From contig NZ_ABZS01000045.1 in NCBI RefSeq assembly GCF_000173615.1, positions 1-10,206 of the forward strand: a stretch of 10,206 nucleotides of DNA, read 5' to 3'. This document shows, one piece after another, positions 1 through 6,090 of the stretch (the stretch's first letter is position 1; each line of letters opens with the position of its first letter). Source of the stretch: Sulfurihydrogenibium yellowstonense SS-5. Its GTDB lineage: Bacteria; Aquificota; Aquificia; Aquificales; Hydrogenothermaceae. The translations under genes were made by a program, and so were the position numbers. Below the pieces are notes generated by a model that did not search any database, was not told the DNA's origin, and saw only the letters and a program-made list of their open reading frames with translations.

Positions 1-299
1 AAGATTTAAAAATTTATAGACCGGATAAAGATAAATACGATTTGATAATCAATATAAACTTTTTAGAGAGAATTTTATTTCCATACATTAAGGAAGCTTT
101 AAAGAAAGATGGTGTTTTGATTTTTGAAACTTTCCTTGAAGGAAGTCCATCAAAAAACAGTGATTTTTTACTTAGAAAAAATGAGCTATTACATAGCTTT
201 TTATCTTTGGAAATAGTATTCTATCAAGAAAAGGAAGTCATTACTTGTAAAAATGAAAAAGCATACAAGGCTTATTTGGTTGCAATAAAAAGATGCTAA
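1..299 (+). CDS. Class I SAM-dependent methyltransferase, C-terminal part (5' end outside window)
   Basis: An open frame (first full codon at 3) runs in from the left edge without a stop and ends at TAA 297-299. No start is visible; an internal TTG at 42 lies in the middle of a conserved segment and is unlikely to be the true start. The fragment contains YDLIININFLERIL followed by FPYIKEALKKDGVLIFETF. This fits the motif IV region (acidic/aromatic strand), the following helix and the 'LKpGGxLIxETF' strand of TehB-like or UbiE-like class I methyltransferases. The remaining 45 residues fit the last beta-hairpin, with a typical KAYLVAIKR end. The substrate cannot be told because the SAM-binding GxGxG part is missing from the window. 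The stop overlaps the start of the MATE gene by 7 nt (ATGCTAA), so the two genes are probably co-transcribed and translationally coupled. The class I methyltransferase call is fairly likely; the subfamily is unknown. Confidence 0.6.
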   Translation, partial: DLKIYRPDKDKYDLIININFLERILFPYIKEALKKDGVLIFETFLEGSPSKNSDFLLRKNELLHSFLSLEIVFYQEKEVITCKNEKAYKAYLVAIKRC

Positions 300-1609
300 A
301 TCAAGATACAAAAAAGATTTTATCTTTGGCAGTTCCTGCTGCTTTAAGCAATTTTTTAGATATCGTTCAAGTGCTTGTAGATATGATCATGCTCGGAAGG
401 GTTTCTCCCTCTGCCATCGCGTCAGCCGGCATATCTATGCAGTTTTTAGGGCTTTTGTATGCAATGATGGCTACTTTTTCAGTAGGCACTTCTGTTGTAA
501 TTTCCCGGTACATCGGAGCAAAGCAGTACTCACAGGCAAACAAAACTGCCTTTTCTATATCTGTTTTTTCTTTATTGCTATCCATTCCGTTTACAATCTT
601 AGGCTTTTTCTTTTCTAAGTATATTTTCATGTTTATGGCAGGTTCTGATGAAGTAATCAGACTTGGTCAAGAGTATTTTTCTATATTGGCTTTAACCTTT
701 CCGGTTTTATTCATGGAGATGGCTATATACTCTGCATTTAATGCAGCAGGAGACACAAAAACGCCTTTAAAGATAGTAATCGTTGCAAACATTATAAACA
801 CGGTACTTGCTTATGGACTGATATTTGGGAATTTTGGATTTCCAAGGCTTGAAGTCAAAGGTGCTGCCATTGCCACAGCCATAAGCTATTACATAAGCTT
901 TTTTATGTATCTGTATGTGATAAACTCAAAACATTCAAAAATTAGATTTGAATTTGAATTTTTGCTTGAAGAAGTTAAGAAGATTCTTAAAATCGGTATT
1001 CCAAGCGGTTTTGAAAGGACTTTAACATACTTTTCTTTTTTACTCTTTGTAAAGATTATAGCGGATTATGGAATTTATACACTTGCAGGTTATCACGTAG
1101 GGCTTAGGATAGAAGGGCTTGCGTTCATGCCGGGCTTTGGTTTTACAATTGCAGCAATGACTCTTGTAGGTCAAAGCCTTGGTTCTAACAATCCACAGCA
1201 GGCAGAAGTATATGCAAAAGAGATAATAAAGATTGCTTCTATTTTCATGGGTCTTATGGGCGTTGTGATGGTAATCTTTCCTGAGTATTTAGCTATGGTG
1301 TTTACAAATGATAAAAAAACAATAGAAGAGGCCTCTTTATACTTAAGAATAGTAGGACTAACTCAAATTCCTTTAGCAATAGGGTTTGTTTTAAGCGGTG
1401 TTTTAAGAGGTGCAGGAGCTACAAAAACAACATTATATATAAATACATTTTCTTTATGGGTTTTAAGAATCATCCCGGCTTACATACTTTCAAAAATTTT
1501 TGGAAATATTTTATTTGTGTATTTAGCGATGTTTTTAGAAACATACCTAAAAGCAGCTATACTTTGGTATTTCTTTAAAAAGGGCGATTGGAAAAAGATT
1601 AAAGTTTAG
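293..1609 (+). CDS. MATE family cation-coupled drug/metabolite efflux transporter
   Basis: This 438-residue protein has the normal MATE length (about 440-460) and roughly twelve hydrophobic segments spread over its whole length, so it is an inner-membrane antiporter expected to expel cationic or aromatic compounds in exchange for Na+ or H+. Family signatures are visible in both halves: FNAAGDTKTPL at about residues 149-159 and the related LRGAGATKTT at about 371-380, which reflect the internal duplication, plus VGQSLGSNNPQQA at about 292-304. The N-terminal LAVPAALSNFLDIVQVLVDMIMLG fits TM1. The ATG at 293 overlaps the upstream methyltransferase stop and has no good Shine-Dalgarno in front of it (AATAAAAAG), which points to translational coupling. 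No own terminator hairpin follows directly; the repeat elements at 1635-1842 may serve that role. The NorM/DinF-type subfamily and substrate are not decidable from sequence. The family call is secure. Confidence 0.93.
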   Translation: MLNQDTKKILSLAVPAALSNFLDIVQVLVDMIMLGRVSPSAIASAGISMQFLGLLYAMMATFSVGTSVVISRYIGAKQYSQANKTAFSISVFSLLLSIPFTILGFFFSKYIFMFMAGSDEVIRLGQEYFSILALTFPVLFMEMAIYSAFNAAGDTKTPLKIVIVANIINTVLAYGLIFGNFGFPRLEVKGAAIATAISYYISFFMYLYVINSKHSKIRFEFEFLLEEVKKILKIGIPSGFERTLTYFSFLLFVKIIADYGIYTLAGYHVGLRIEGLAFMPGFGFTIAAMTLVGQSLGSNNPQQAEVYAKEIIKIASIFMGLMGVVMVIFPEYLAMVFTNDKKTIEEASLYLRIVGLTQIPLAIGFVLSGVLRGAGATKTTLYINTFSLWVLRIIPAYILSKIFGNILFVYLAMFLETYLKAAILWYFFKKGDWKKIKV

Positions 1610-1634
1610 TGAGAGTGCTTACAAAAATCTACAT

Positions 1635-1730
1635 CGTTATTCTACAGCTGGCAAAGAATCTCCTGTTATTGTTTCCTTCCTTTCAAAACACATTAAAACA
1701 TTAGATCCTTCACTGCGCTGCTGGATGACA
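1635..1730. repeat. Diverged composite hairpin repeat (REP/BIME-like), 96 bp
   Basis: The left unit keeps an outer stem ATTCT (1639-1643) / AGAAT (1655-1659) around a degenerate core that contains the palindrome CAGCTG. The right unit, in inverted orientation, is GATCCTTC...GGATGACA at 1704-1730; its reverse complement differs from the single unit at 8120-8145 by only one base over about 26. The AT-rich spacer (about 1663-1702, with TTTCAAAACACATTAAAACA) is a decayed version of the spacer in the elements at 1747-1842 and 5821-5915, and total length is the same. The left flank (GCTTACAAAAATC, 1617-1629) resembles the left flank of the 5821 copy (GCTTGTAAAAATC, 5803-5815). I read it as an older copy of the same element. 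Confidence 0.7.
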
Positions 1731-1746
1731 AAGAACGACCCAAAGA

Positions 1747-1842
1747 TGTCATTCTGAGCGTAAGCGAAGAATCTCATTTTTTCTTTTCAAATTAAAAAAA
1801 TCAAAATATGAGATCCTTCGGACTTAAGTCCTCAGGATGACA
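1747..1842. repeat. Composite inverted hairpin repeat (REP/BIME-like), copy 1; possible bidirectional terminator
   Basis: Two hairpin units face each other around a 32-nt AT-rich spacer (1777-1808). The left unit is TGTC (1747-1750), stem ATTCT/AGAAT (1751-1755, 1768-1772), GA/GA internal loop (1756-1757, 1766-1767), inner GC/GC stem and a GTAA loop (1760-1763), then CTCA and T6. The right unit on the - strand is TGTC, stem ATCCT/AGGAT (plus-strand 1834-1838 and 1813-1817), GA/GA, and the perfect palindrome GGACTTAAGTCC (1820-1831). The two whole arms (1747-1776 and 1809-1842) can also pair with each other. It lies between convergent genes, and each unit is followed, in its own orientation, by a T-rich run in the spacer. 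Termination of both the MATE and the regulator transcripts is therefore plausible, but this is inference. Confidence 0.9.
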
Positions 1843-1881
1843 GCGAAAAGAATATCTTTTTAATTCTCACTTCTCACCTTT

Positions 1882-3207
1882 TCAGAGAAGACCGAAGTTT
1901 TTCATCTTTGTTCTTAGCTGTTTTCTTGAAATTCCAAGTTTTTGAGCTGCTCTTGTTTGGTTAAAATTCTCTTCTTGTAAAACTTTTAAAATAATATTTT
2001 TTTCAATATCATAAAGATTTAAACTGTTATTTTCTGACCTTATATTTTCTGATATTTTTTGGGAGTTAGACTTTATCCTGTCAGGAAGATGATTAGCTGT
2101 AATTATTTCACCTTGACATAACACAACTGCCCTTTCAATTATATTTTCAAGCTGTCTAACGTTTCCAGGCCAATCGTAATTCATCAATATTTCTAAAGCA
2201 TCGTTACCAATATCATATACATTTTTGTTATTAACCTTGCTAAACTTATCGATAAATTTCTTGACAAGGAGAGGAATATCTTCTTTTCTTTCTCTAAGAG
2301 GTGGAATTTTTAAATGAATTACATTTATTCTATAAAATAGGTCTTCTCTAAATTCTTTGTTTTCGACCATTTCTTCAAGGTTTCTGTTGGTTGCTGAGAT
2401 AACTCTACATCTCATTTTTATTAACTCTTTTCCTCCAACTCTAAAAAATTCTCTTTCTTGAAGAACTCTTAAAAGTTTTGCCTGCATAAATAGTGGCATC
2501 TCTCCTATTTCGTCTAAAAATAATGTACCTTCTCCAGCCAGCTCTATTTTTCCGATTTCTCTGTTTGATGCTCCGGTAAAGGAACCTTTTTCATGACCAA
2601 AAAGCTCATTTTCAAAAAGCTCGTTTGGTATAGCAGAACAGTTTATAGGAATAAATGGATGGTTTGCTCTTTTTGACCTTCTATGAATGGCTTTTGCAAC
2701 AAGCTCTTTTCCTGTTCCACTTTCTCCTTCAATCAAAATAGAAGATTCGCTTTTACTTACAATATCTATTTCTTTGAATAAATCTTTCATCTTTTGACTT
2801 TTTCCAATGATGCCATCAAACTCTTCTTCTACATCAAAATTTTCTTGTTTTTTGATATAAAAATCAATTAATTTGATTAAATTATCTGTATCTATTGGCT
2901 TTGGTATGTAGTGGTTAGCTCCTTTTTTGATAGCTTCTACAGCTCCATTTATAGACCCGTAAGCTGTAATGATTAAAAAAGGTGTAAGTATATCCTTCTT
3001 TCTGAAACTTTCCAAAATCTCTAATCCTGTTCCATCTTCTAATAAAAAGTCTGAGACTATTAAATCAAACTTTTCTTTTTCTAATAAGCTTAAGCTTTCT
3101 TTTTTAGACTTTGCAGTCAATACTTCAAATCCCGCTTCTGATAAAACCGTTTTGATAACTTTTAAGATACTTTCCTCATCATCAATTAATAAAATTTTAA
3201 ACATCAT
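1882..3207 (-). CDS. NtrC-family sigma54-dependent response regulator
   Basis: This 441-residue transcriptional activator has the complete three-domain NtrC layout. The receiver (about 3-120) has acidic residues D9/D10, phospho-acceptor D53 in VSDF, T81 and K103 in YIPKP. The AAA+ sigma54-interaction domain (about 131-370) has Walker A GESGTGKE (161-168), the loop 208-213 and Walker B TLFLDE (228-233), plus the REDLFYRINV and WPGNVRQLEN signatures. A Fis-type helix-turn-helix (about 400-441) carries NQTRAAQKLGISRKQLRTKM. The sigma54-contacting loop reads GSFTGA instead of the canonical GAFTGA. Two adjacent ATGs (3205-3207, 3202-3204) are possible starts; the first is preceded by AGAGGTAAAGG, a good ribosome-binding site. 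The start overlaps the kinase gene by 11 nt, so the kinase is almost certainly its partner. Its target promoters are not in this window as far as I can see. No gene name can be assigned safely; AioR-like is one possibility. Confidence 0.95.
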   Translation of the reverse strand: MMFKILLIDDEESILKVIKTVLSEAGFEVLTAKSKKESLSLLEKEKFDLIVSDFLLEDGTGLEILESFRKKDILTPFLIITAYGSINGAVEAIKKGANHYIPKPIDTDNLIKLIDFYIKKQENFDVEEEFDGIIGKSQKMKDLFKEIDIVSKSESSILIEGESGTGKELVAKAIHRRSKRANHPFIPINCSAIPNELFENELFGHEKGSFTGASNREIGKIELAGEGTLFLDEIGEMPLFMQAKLLRVLQEREFFRVGGKELIKMRCRVISATNRNLEEMVENKEFREDLFYRINVIHLKIPPLRERKEDIPLLVKKFIDKFSKVNNKNVYDIGNDALEILMNYDWPGNVRQLENIIERAVVLCQGEIITANHLPDRIKSNSQKISENIRSENNSLNLYDIEKNIILKVLQEENFNQTRAAQKLGISRKQLRTKMKNFGLL

Positions 3208-4759
3208 CCTTTACCTCTAAAGGTAGTTCTATTATAAATTTAGTGTATTTTCCATATTCTGAAATAAGGTTAATCGTTCCTTTATGTGAGAAAACAATTT
3301 TGTAAACCATAGGCAAACCAAGACCTGTTCCTTTCTGTTTTGTAGTAAAAAATGGCTTAAAAATCTTATCTTTATGCTCTTGTTTAATTCCTATTCCATT
3401 ATCTTGAGCGGTTATTTGTATTTTGTTTTTATCTTTGTTGTAATAAGTGGAAATTTTTATATAGCCGTCTTGAATGTTTTTTTCTTTTATAGCATCAATA
3501 GAGTTTAAAACAAGATTAACAATCACTTGTTTGAATAAGTTCTTATCTACCATTGATGATGGTAAGTTTTTATCAAGATTCAGCTCAAGCTTTATATTAT
3601 AATCTTCACAATCGTAGGCTAAAAGTTTAACCGAATCTTCTATAACTTTGTTGATGTTTGTATAGCTAAATTTTGGCTCTATTAATTTAGAAAAGTTTAA
3701 AAAAGATACGGTCATTTCATTTAGTCTGCTACTTTCTTCTTTTATGATTTTTCCAAACTCTTTTATAATCTCATTATCAGAGTTTGTTTTTATATAGTAT
3801 GCCGCATTTGATATAGAATAAAGCGCATTTTTAATCTCATGGGCTATTTTTGCGCTCATCTCTCCCATTGCAGCCATACAGCTTAAGGTTTCTCTTTCTC
3901 TGTGTGCCTCTTCAAGCTTGTTTATATAATCATTCAATGAAGAAATCATAATATAAAAACTAAATGTTAGCTTGTTTATCTCATCTCCGGATAGATTGTT
4001 AAACATCTGACATTTTGGACATTCTTTTATGGCTTTACTGCCAATATCAAAAAGAACCTCTCCGGCATTTTCAGAAGTCAGCCAACAAGTTGTAGATATA
4101 TCCTTATCACATTTTTTTTCTTGTTTTATAACAGGTTTTAGATTAACGATATCTTTTAGATTTTGAAAATCTAAATTGAAAAGGTTTATTATTTTTTCTT
4201 TCAGCTCAACAAGTGGTTTTACTAATATACTTGAAATAAAGAAAATTCCGGTAAATGTGGCAATGAATATAAATAAAACTACTATAGAAAGGGGGTATAC
4301 TATTTTTTGAATATCTTCTTTTAGTTCGTTCTCGATAGTTTCAATATCATAAAAAACTATTAATTTTCCAATAATTTCTGTATCCACTTTTAAATCATAG
4401 ATAAACTTTGCCAAACCGTTAATGTTTTTTTCATTATATTTATAACCTAACAAAGACAAATTATTACTGCCTATTATTGTTCCATCTTTATCTAATACAT
4501 AAACCTGTTTTATGGCTTTATTTCTTGTAAGGAAATTTACAAACTCATCTATTTTTTCAAAGTTTTTAACAATGATCTTTTCTTTGTAGCTTTCTGCAAG
4601 ACTTGTTATATTCTCTTCTAAGGATAAAATCCTGTCGTTTAGTATTCTGTCGTAAAAGTTGCTGACGGTGAAGATAATAGAACCAGTTAGTATGATTAAA
4701 ACATAGATGGCTGTTGATAAAGATGTTTTAAGCTTGATGGACAGGTTTCTCAGAATCAT
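3197..4759 (-). CDS. Membrane sensor histidine kinase with a cytoplasmic four-cysteine module
   Basis: This 520-residue kinase has TM1 at about 16-34, a periplasmic domain of about 120 residues with a Cache/PAS-like stretch (VYVLDKDGTIIGSNN, 86-100), and TM2 at about 154-178. A HAMP-like region is followed by a cysteine-bearing segment with C217, C225 (followed by W226), C247 and C250 (CPKC). A helical linker leads to the dimerisation domain with H307 in AHEIKNAL. The ATPase domain shows the N box (N415, N419), DNGIGI (453-458), the FKPFFTTK box and GTGLGL (477-482). It should autophosphorylate on H307 and pass phosphate to D53 of the adjacent regulator. The ATG at 4759 overlaps the stop of the binding-protein gene (ATGA), and there is no evident Shine-Dalgarno, so translation is probably coupled. 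The binding protein may dock on the periplasmic domain. The cysteine segment recalls the CW...CxxC modules found in other HAMP-linked kinases and could bind metal or sense redox state; that part is inference. Confidence 0.93.
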   Translation of the reverse strand: MILRNLSIKLKTSLSTAIYVLIILTGSIIFTVSNFYDRILNDRILSLEENITSLAESYKEKIIVKNFEKIDEFVNFLTRNKAIKQVYVLDKDGTIIGSNNLSLLGYKYNEKNINGLAKFIYDLKVDTEIIGKLIVFYDIETIENELKEDIQKIVYPLSIVVLFIFIATFTGIFFISSILVKPLVELKEKIINLFNLDFQNLKDIVNLKPVIKQEKKCDKDISTTCWLTSENAGEVLFDIGSKAIKECPKCQMFNNLSGDEINKLTFSFYIMISSLNDYINKLEEAHRERETLSCMAAMGEMSAKIAHEIKNALYSISNAAYYIKTNSDNEIIKEFGKIIKEESSRLNEMTVSFLNFSKLIEPKFSYTNINKVIEDSVKLLAYDCEDYNIKLELNLDKNLPSSMVDKNLFKQVIVNLVLNSIDAIKEKNIQDGYIKISTYYNKDKNKIQITAQDNGIGIKQEHKDKIFKPFFTTKQKGTGLGLPMVYKIVFSHKGTINLISEYGKYTKFIIELPLEVKDDV

Positions 4760-5565
4760 TTTAATACAGGGAATAAGTCAAGAATTTTTCTATAATTTTT
4801 TATAACTTGAAACATGTTTGGATTTGGTTTTTCAAAGCCATCTATTTCCATATTTTTTAACGTTTCTTGATCGATTGAGAATAAAGCTTTTTCTATATCT
4901 TCATAAAGTTTTTTATCCAAGGTTTTTGATACCATGATTATATGTCTTGGGAAGGATGGAGACTTTGCTATTACTCTAAGTTGGTCTTGATACGCTTTTA
5001 AGCTTTCTTCCTTTATTCCGGCTACATCTGCAATTCCTGCGAGAACTGCCAAGATGGCTCCTTTATCCGTTCCGGAGCTCCATATATTTATTACATCTTC
5101 TTGAGTTATTCCAGCCTGTGAAAGCATGTATAAAGGCATAACGCAATTACTCATACAGATAGGACTGCCAAGGGTAATCTTTTTTCCTTTTACATCTTCA
5201 ATGGATTTAATTGGACTGTCTTTTTTAACAACAAGAACGCCGTTTTCTACGGCTTTGCCGTTTATTTTCATTACAGCCACAGCTTCAACGTTAAACTTTC
5301 TTTTTAGCTCAAAGTATACAACAGAACACCCGACGGCCAAACGTGCTTCTTTTCTTTCAAATAGCTCAAAAACTCTGTCAACATTTTCAACAATCACCAT
5401 ATCAACTTTTTTGTTTAATTTGGAAGATAGGTATTTTGATAAAACAGAGTATCGTTTGTACTCTTTAACAGTATCCCCATAAGATAAAACTGCAAATGTA
5501 AGGCTTTCTTGTGCAAAAGAGATATTAAATATTAGTAAGCTTAAAATCAGTATACTAAAAAGCAT
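4756..5565 (-). CDS. PhnD-like periplasmic substrate-binding protein with three cysteines, likely kinase accessory sensor
   Basis: This 269-residue protein starts with a hydrophobic secretion signal (residues 1-18, probable cleavage after SFA); the n-region lacks Lys/Arg, which is unusual. The mature part fits the PhnD / phosphonate-binding family: LTFAVLSYGD, then RYSVLSKYLSSKLNKKVD, ENGVLVVKKDSPIKSIEDVKGKKITLGSP, and a conserved-looking C-terminal lobe. In typical PhnD proteins the segment after 'KGKxxxFxDP' is STSG, which grips the oxyanion. Here it is ICMSNC, with C137 and C141, and a third cysteine, C80, sits in VGCSVVYF. Those three are the only cysteines in the protein. No ABC permease or ATPase gene is adjacent; instead a kinase and a regulator follow with 4-nt and 11-nt overlaps, so a signalling role is likelier than uptake. 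AioX (arsenite) and the sensor part of TtrS (tetrathionate) are known relatives with such a role. An in-frame TGA shortly upstream supports the ATG at 5565. No Shine-Dalgarno is visible. Confidence 0.85.
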   Translation of the reverse strand: MLFSILILSLLIFNISFAQESLTFAVLSYGDTVKEYKRYSVLSKYLSSKLNKKVDMVIVENVDRVFELFERKEARLAVGCSVVYFELKRKFNVEAVAVMKINGKAVENGVLVVKKDSPIKSIEDVKGKKITLGSPICMSNCVMPLYMLSQAGITQEDVINIWSSGTDKGAILAVLAGIADVAGIKEESLKAYQDQLRVIAKSPSFPRHIIMVSKTLDKKLYEDIEKALFSIDQETLKNMEIDGFEKPNPNMFQVIKNYRKILDLFPVLK

Positions 5566-5571
5566 GGAAAT

Positions 5572-5601
5572 AATATATATCCAAAAACATCAAGTTAGCA
5601 A
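5572..5601 (-). promoter_or_regulatory. Candidate sigma70 promoter of the sensor operon
   Basis: On the - strand, TTGCTA (5601-5596) lies 18 nt before TATATT (5577-5572). The -10 box ends only 6 nt before the ATG of the binding-protein gene. If it is used, transcription would begin at or next to the start codon and give a leaderless mRNA, which fits the absence of a Shine-Dalgarno there. In AT-rich DNA such matches are easy to find by chance. Confidence 0.3.
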
Positions 5602-5655
5602 ACACTATCTTTGAATAGGTTGGAAAAGAAATTGTTAAACTTTTTCTTTTTGGCT

Positions 5656-5707
5656 TGTCATCCCGAAGACGTAAGTCTGAGGGATCACATTTTTAAATTT
5701 TATAAAA
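5656..5707 (+). repeat. Single hairpin repeat unit with AT-rich tail
   Basis: The unit has TGTC (5656-5659), outer stem ATCCC/GGGAT (5660-5664, 5681-5685), GA/GA internal loop (5665-5666, 5679-5680), inner stem AGAC/GTCT (5667-5670, 5675-5678) and a GTAA loop (5671-5674). Both stems differ in sequence from the other copies yet remain fully paired. The tail TTTTTAAATTTTATAAAA (5690-5707) is identical to the one following the unit at 8300. The hairpin followed by a T-run looks like an intrinsic terminator on the + strand, although no + strand gene ends just upstream. Confidence 0.85.
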
Positions 5708-5820
5708 ATCACTTATTTTTCCTCCAAGGTATTTAGCATGATTATCCAACCTGTAGGAATTTTAAAAAACTGTCTTATAAATTCTCCTAAATCTATGAGA
5801 TTGCTTGTAAAAATCCTCAT
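5708..5820. other. Intergenic stretch between repeat elements, no convincing gene
   Basis: Between the single unit and the composite element I see no promoter, RNA gene or recognisable protein. On the - strand a 35-codon frame runs from ATG 5820-5818 to TAA 5715-5713 with a protein-like composition (it includes GEFIRQFFKIPTGW), but its start abuts the repeat and it has no ribosome-binding site. It may be a decayed gene remnant. The motif GCTTGTAAAAATC (5803-5815) at the edge of the next repeat also occurs in variant form near other copies. Confidence 0.4.
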
Positions 5821-5915
5821 CGTCATTCTGAGCGAAGCGAAGAATCTCATTTTTTCTTTTCAAATTAAAAAAATCAAAATATGAGATACTTCGGACTTAA
5901 GTCCTTAGGATGACG
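5821..5915. repeat. Composite inverted hairpin repeat (REP/BIME-like), copy 2
   Basis: This copy matches the element at 1747-1842 almost base for base. The 32-nt spacer (5850-5881) is identical, and over the 79 nt from AGCGAAGAATC to GGATGAC only two substitutions are seen, plus one inserted/deleted base in the left loop. The left unit has stem ATTCT/AGAAT (5825-5829, 5841-5845) with GA/GA and a GC-GAA-GC core. The right unit keeps the palindrome GGACTTAAGTCC (5893-5904), but its outer stem has decayed (ATACT instead of ATCCT at 5886-5890, and TT instead of TC at 5905-5906). It lies between divergent genes, so unlike copy 1 it has no obvious transcript to terminate. Confidence 0.9.
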
Positions 5916-6024
5916 GGAAGGTAAGCTTACGAAAATTTTGGAATACTCTTCCCCTACTCTTGAAAATTTTTAAGATTTGAGTATATTATTTATATATAAT
6001 TTGACTTTATTAAAATCAATATTC

Positions 6025-6053
6025 TTGACAAGATTAAAAAGATAATGTATAAT
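6025..6053 (+). promoter_or_regulatory. Consensus sigma70 promoter of groES-groEL
   Basis: TTGACA (6025-6030) and TATAAT (6048-6053) are both exact consensus hexamers separated by exactly 17 nt. The expected start near 6060 leaves a leader of about 30 nt before the groES ATG, with AAGGAGGT at 6075-6082. No CIRCE inverted repeat (TTAGCACTC-N9-GAGTGCTAA) is present around it, so HrcA control by that operator is not supported. High constitutive expression is the simplest reading. Confidence 0.85.
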
Positions 6054-6090
6054 ATAAAATGAATTAAAATCTAAAAGGAGGTAGGCGCAA

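Noticed and set aside
1611..1619. GAGTGCTTA-like half of a CIRCE operator after the MATE gene
   Set aside because: There is no matching TTAGCACTC half at the right distance and no heat-shock gene follows; the match is by chance.
1635..1842. CRISPR array
   Set aside because: The repeats are self-complementary, in mixed orientation, and share an identical spacer between distant copies, which is the opposite of unique CRISPR spacers.
1846..1860. AAAAGA/TCTTTT hairpin as terminator of the regulator gene
   Set aside because: The stem is 6 bp of almost only A-T pairs and is too weak to propose alone; the adjacent composite repeat is a better candidate.
5566..5700. Sigma54 (-24/-12) promoter for autoregulation by the NtrC-type regulator
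   Set aside because: No GG-N10-GC spaced element resembling TGGCAC-N5-TTGCW was found upstream of the operon on the - strand.
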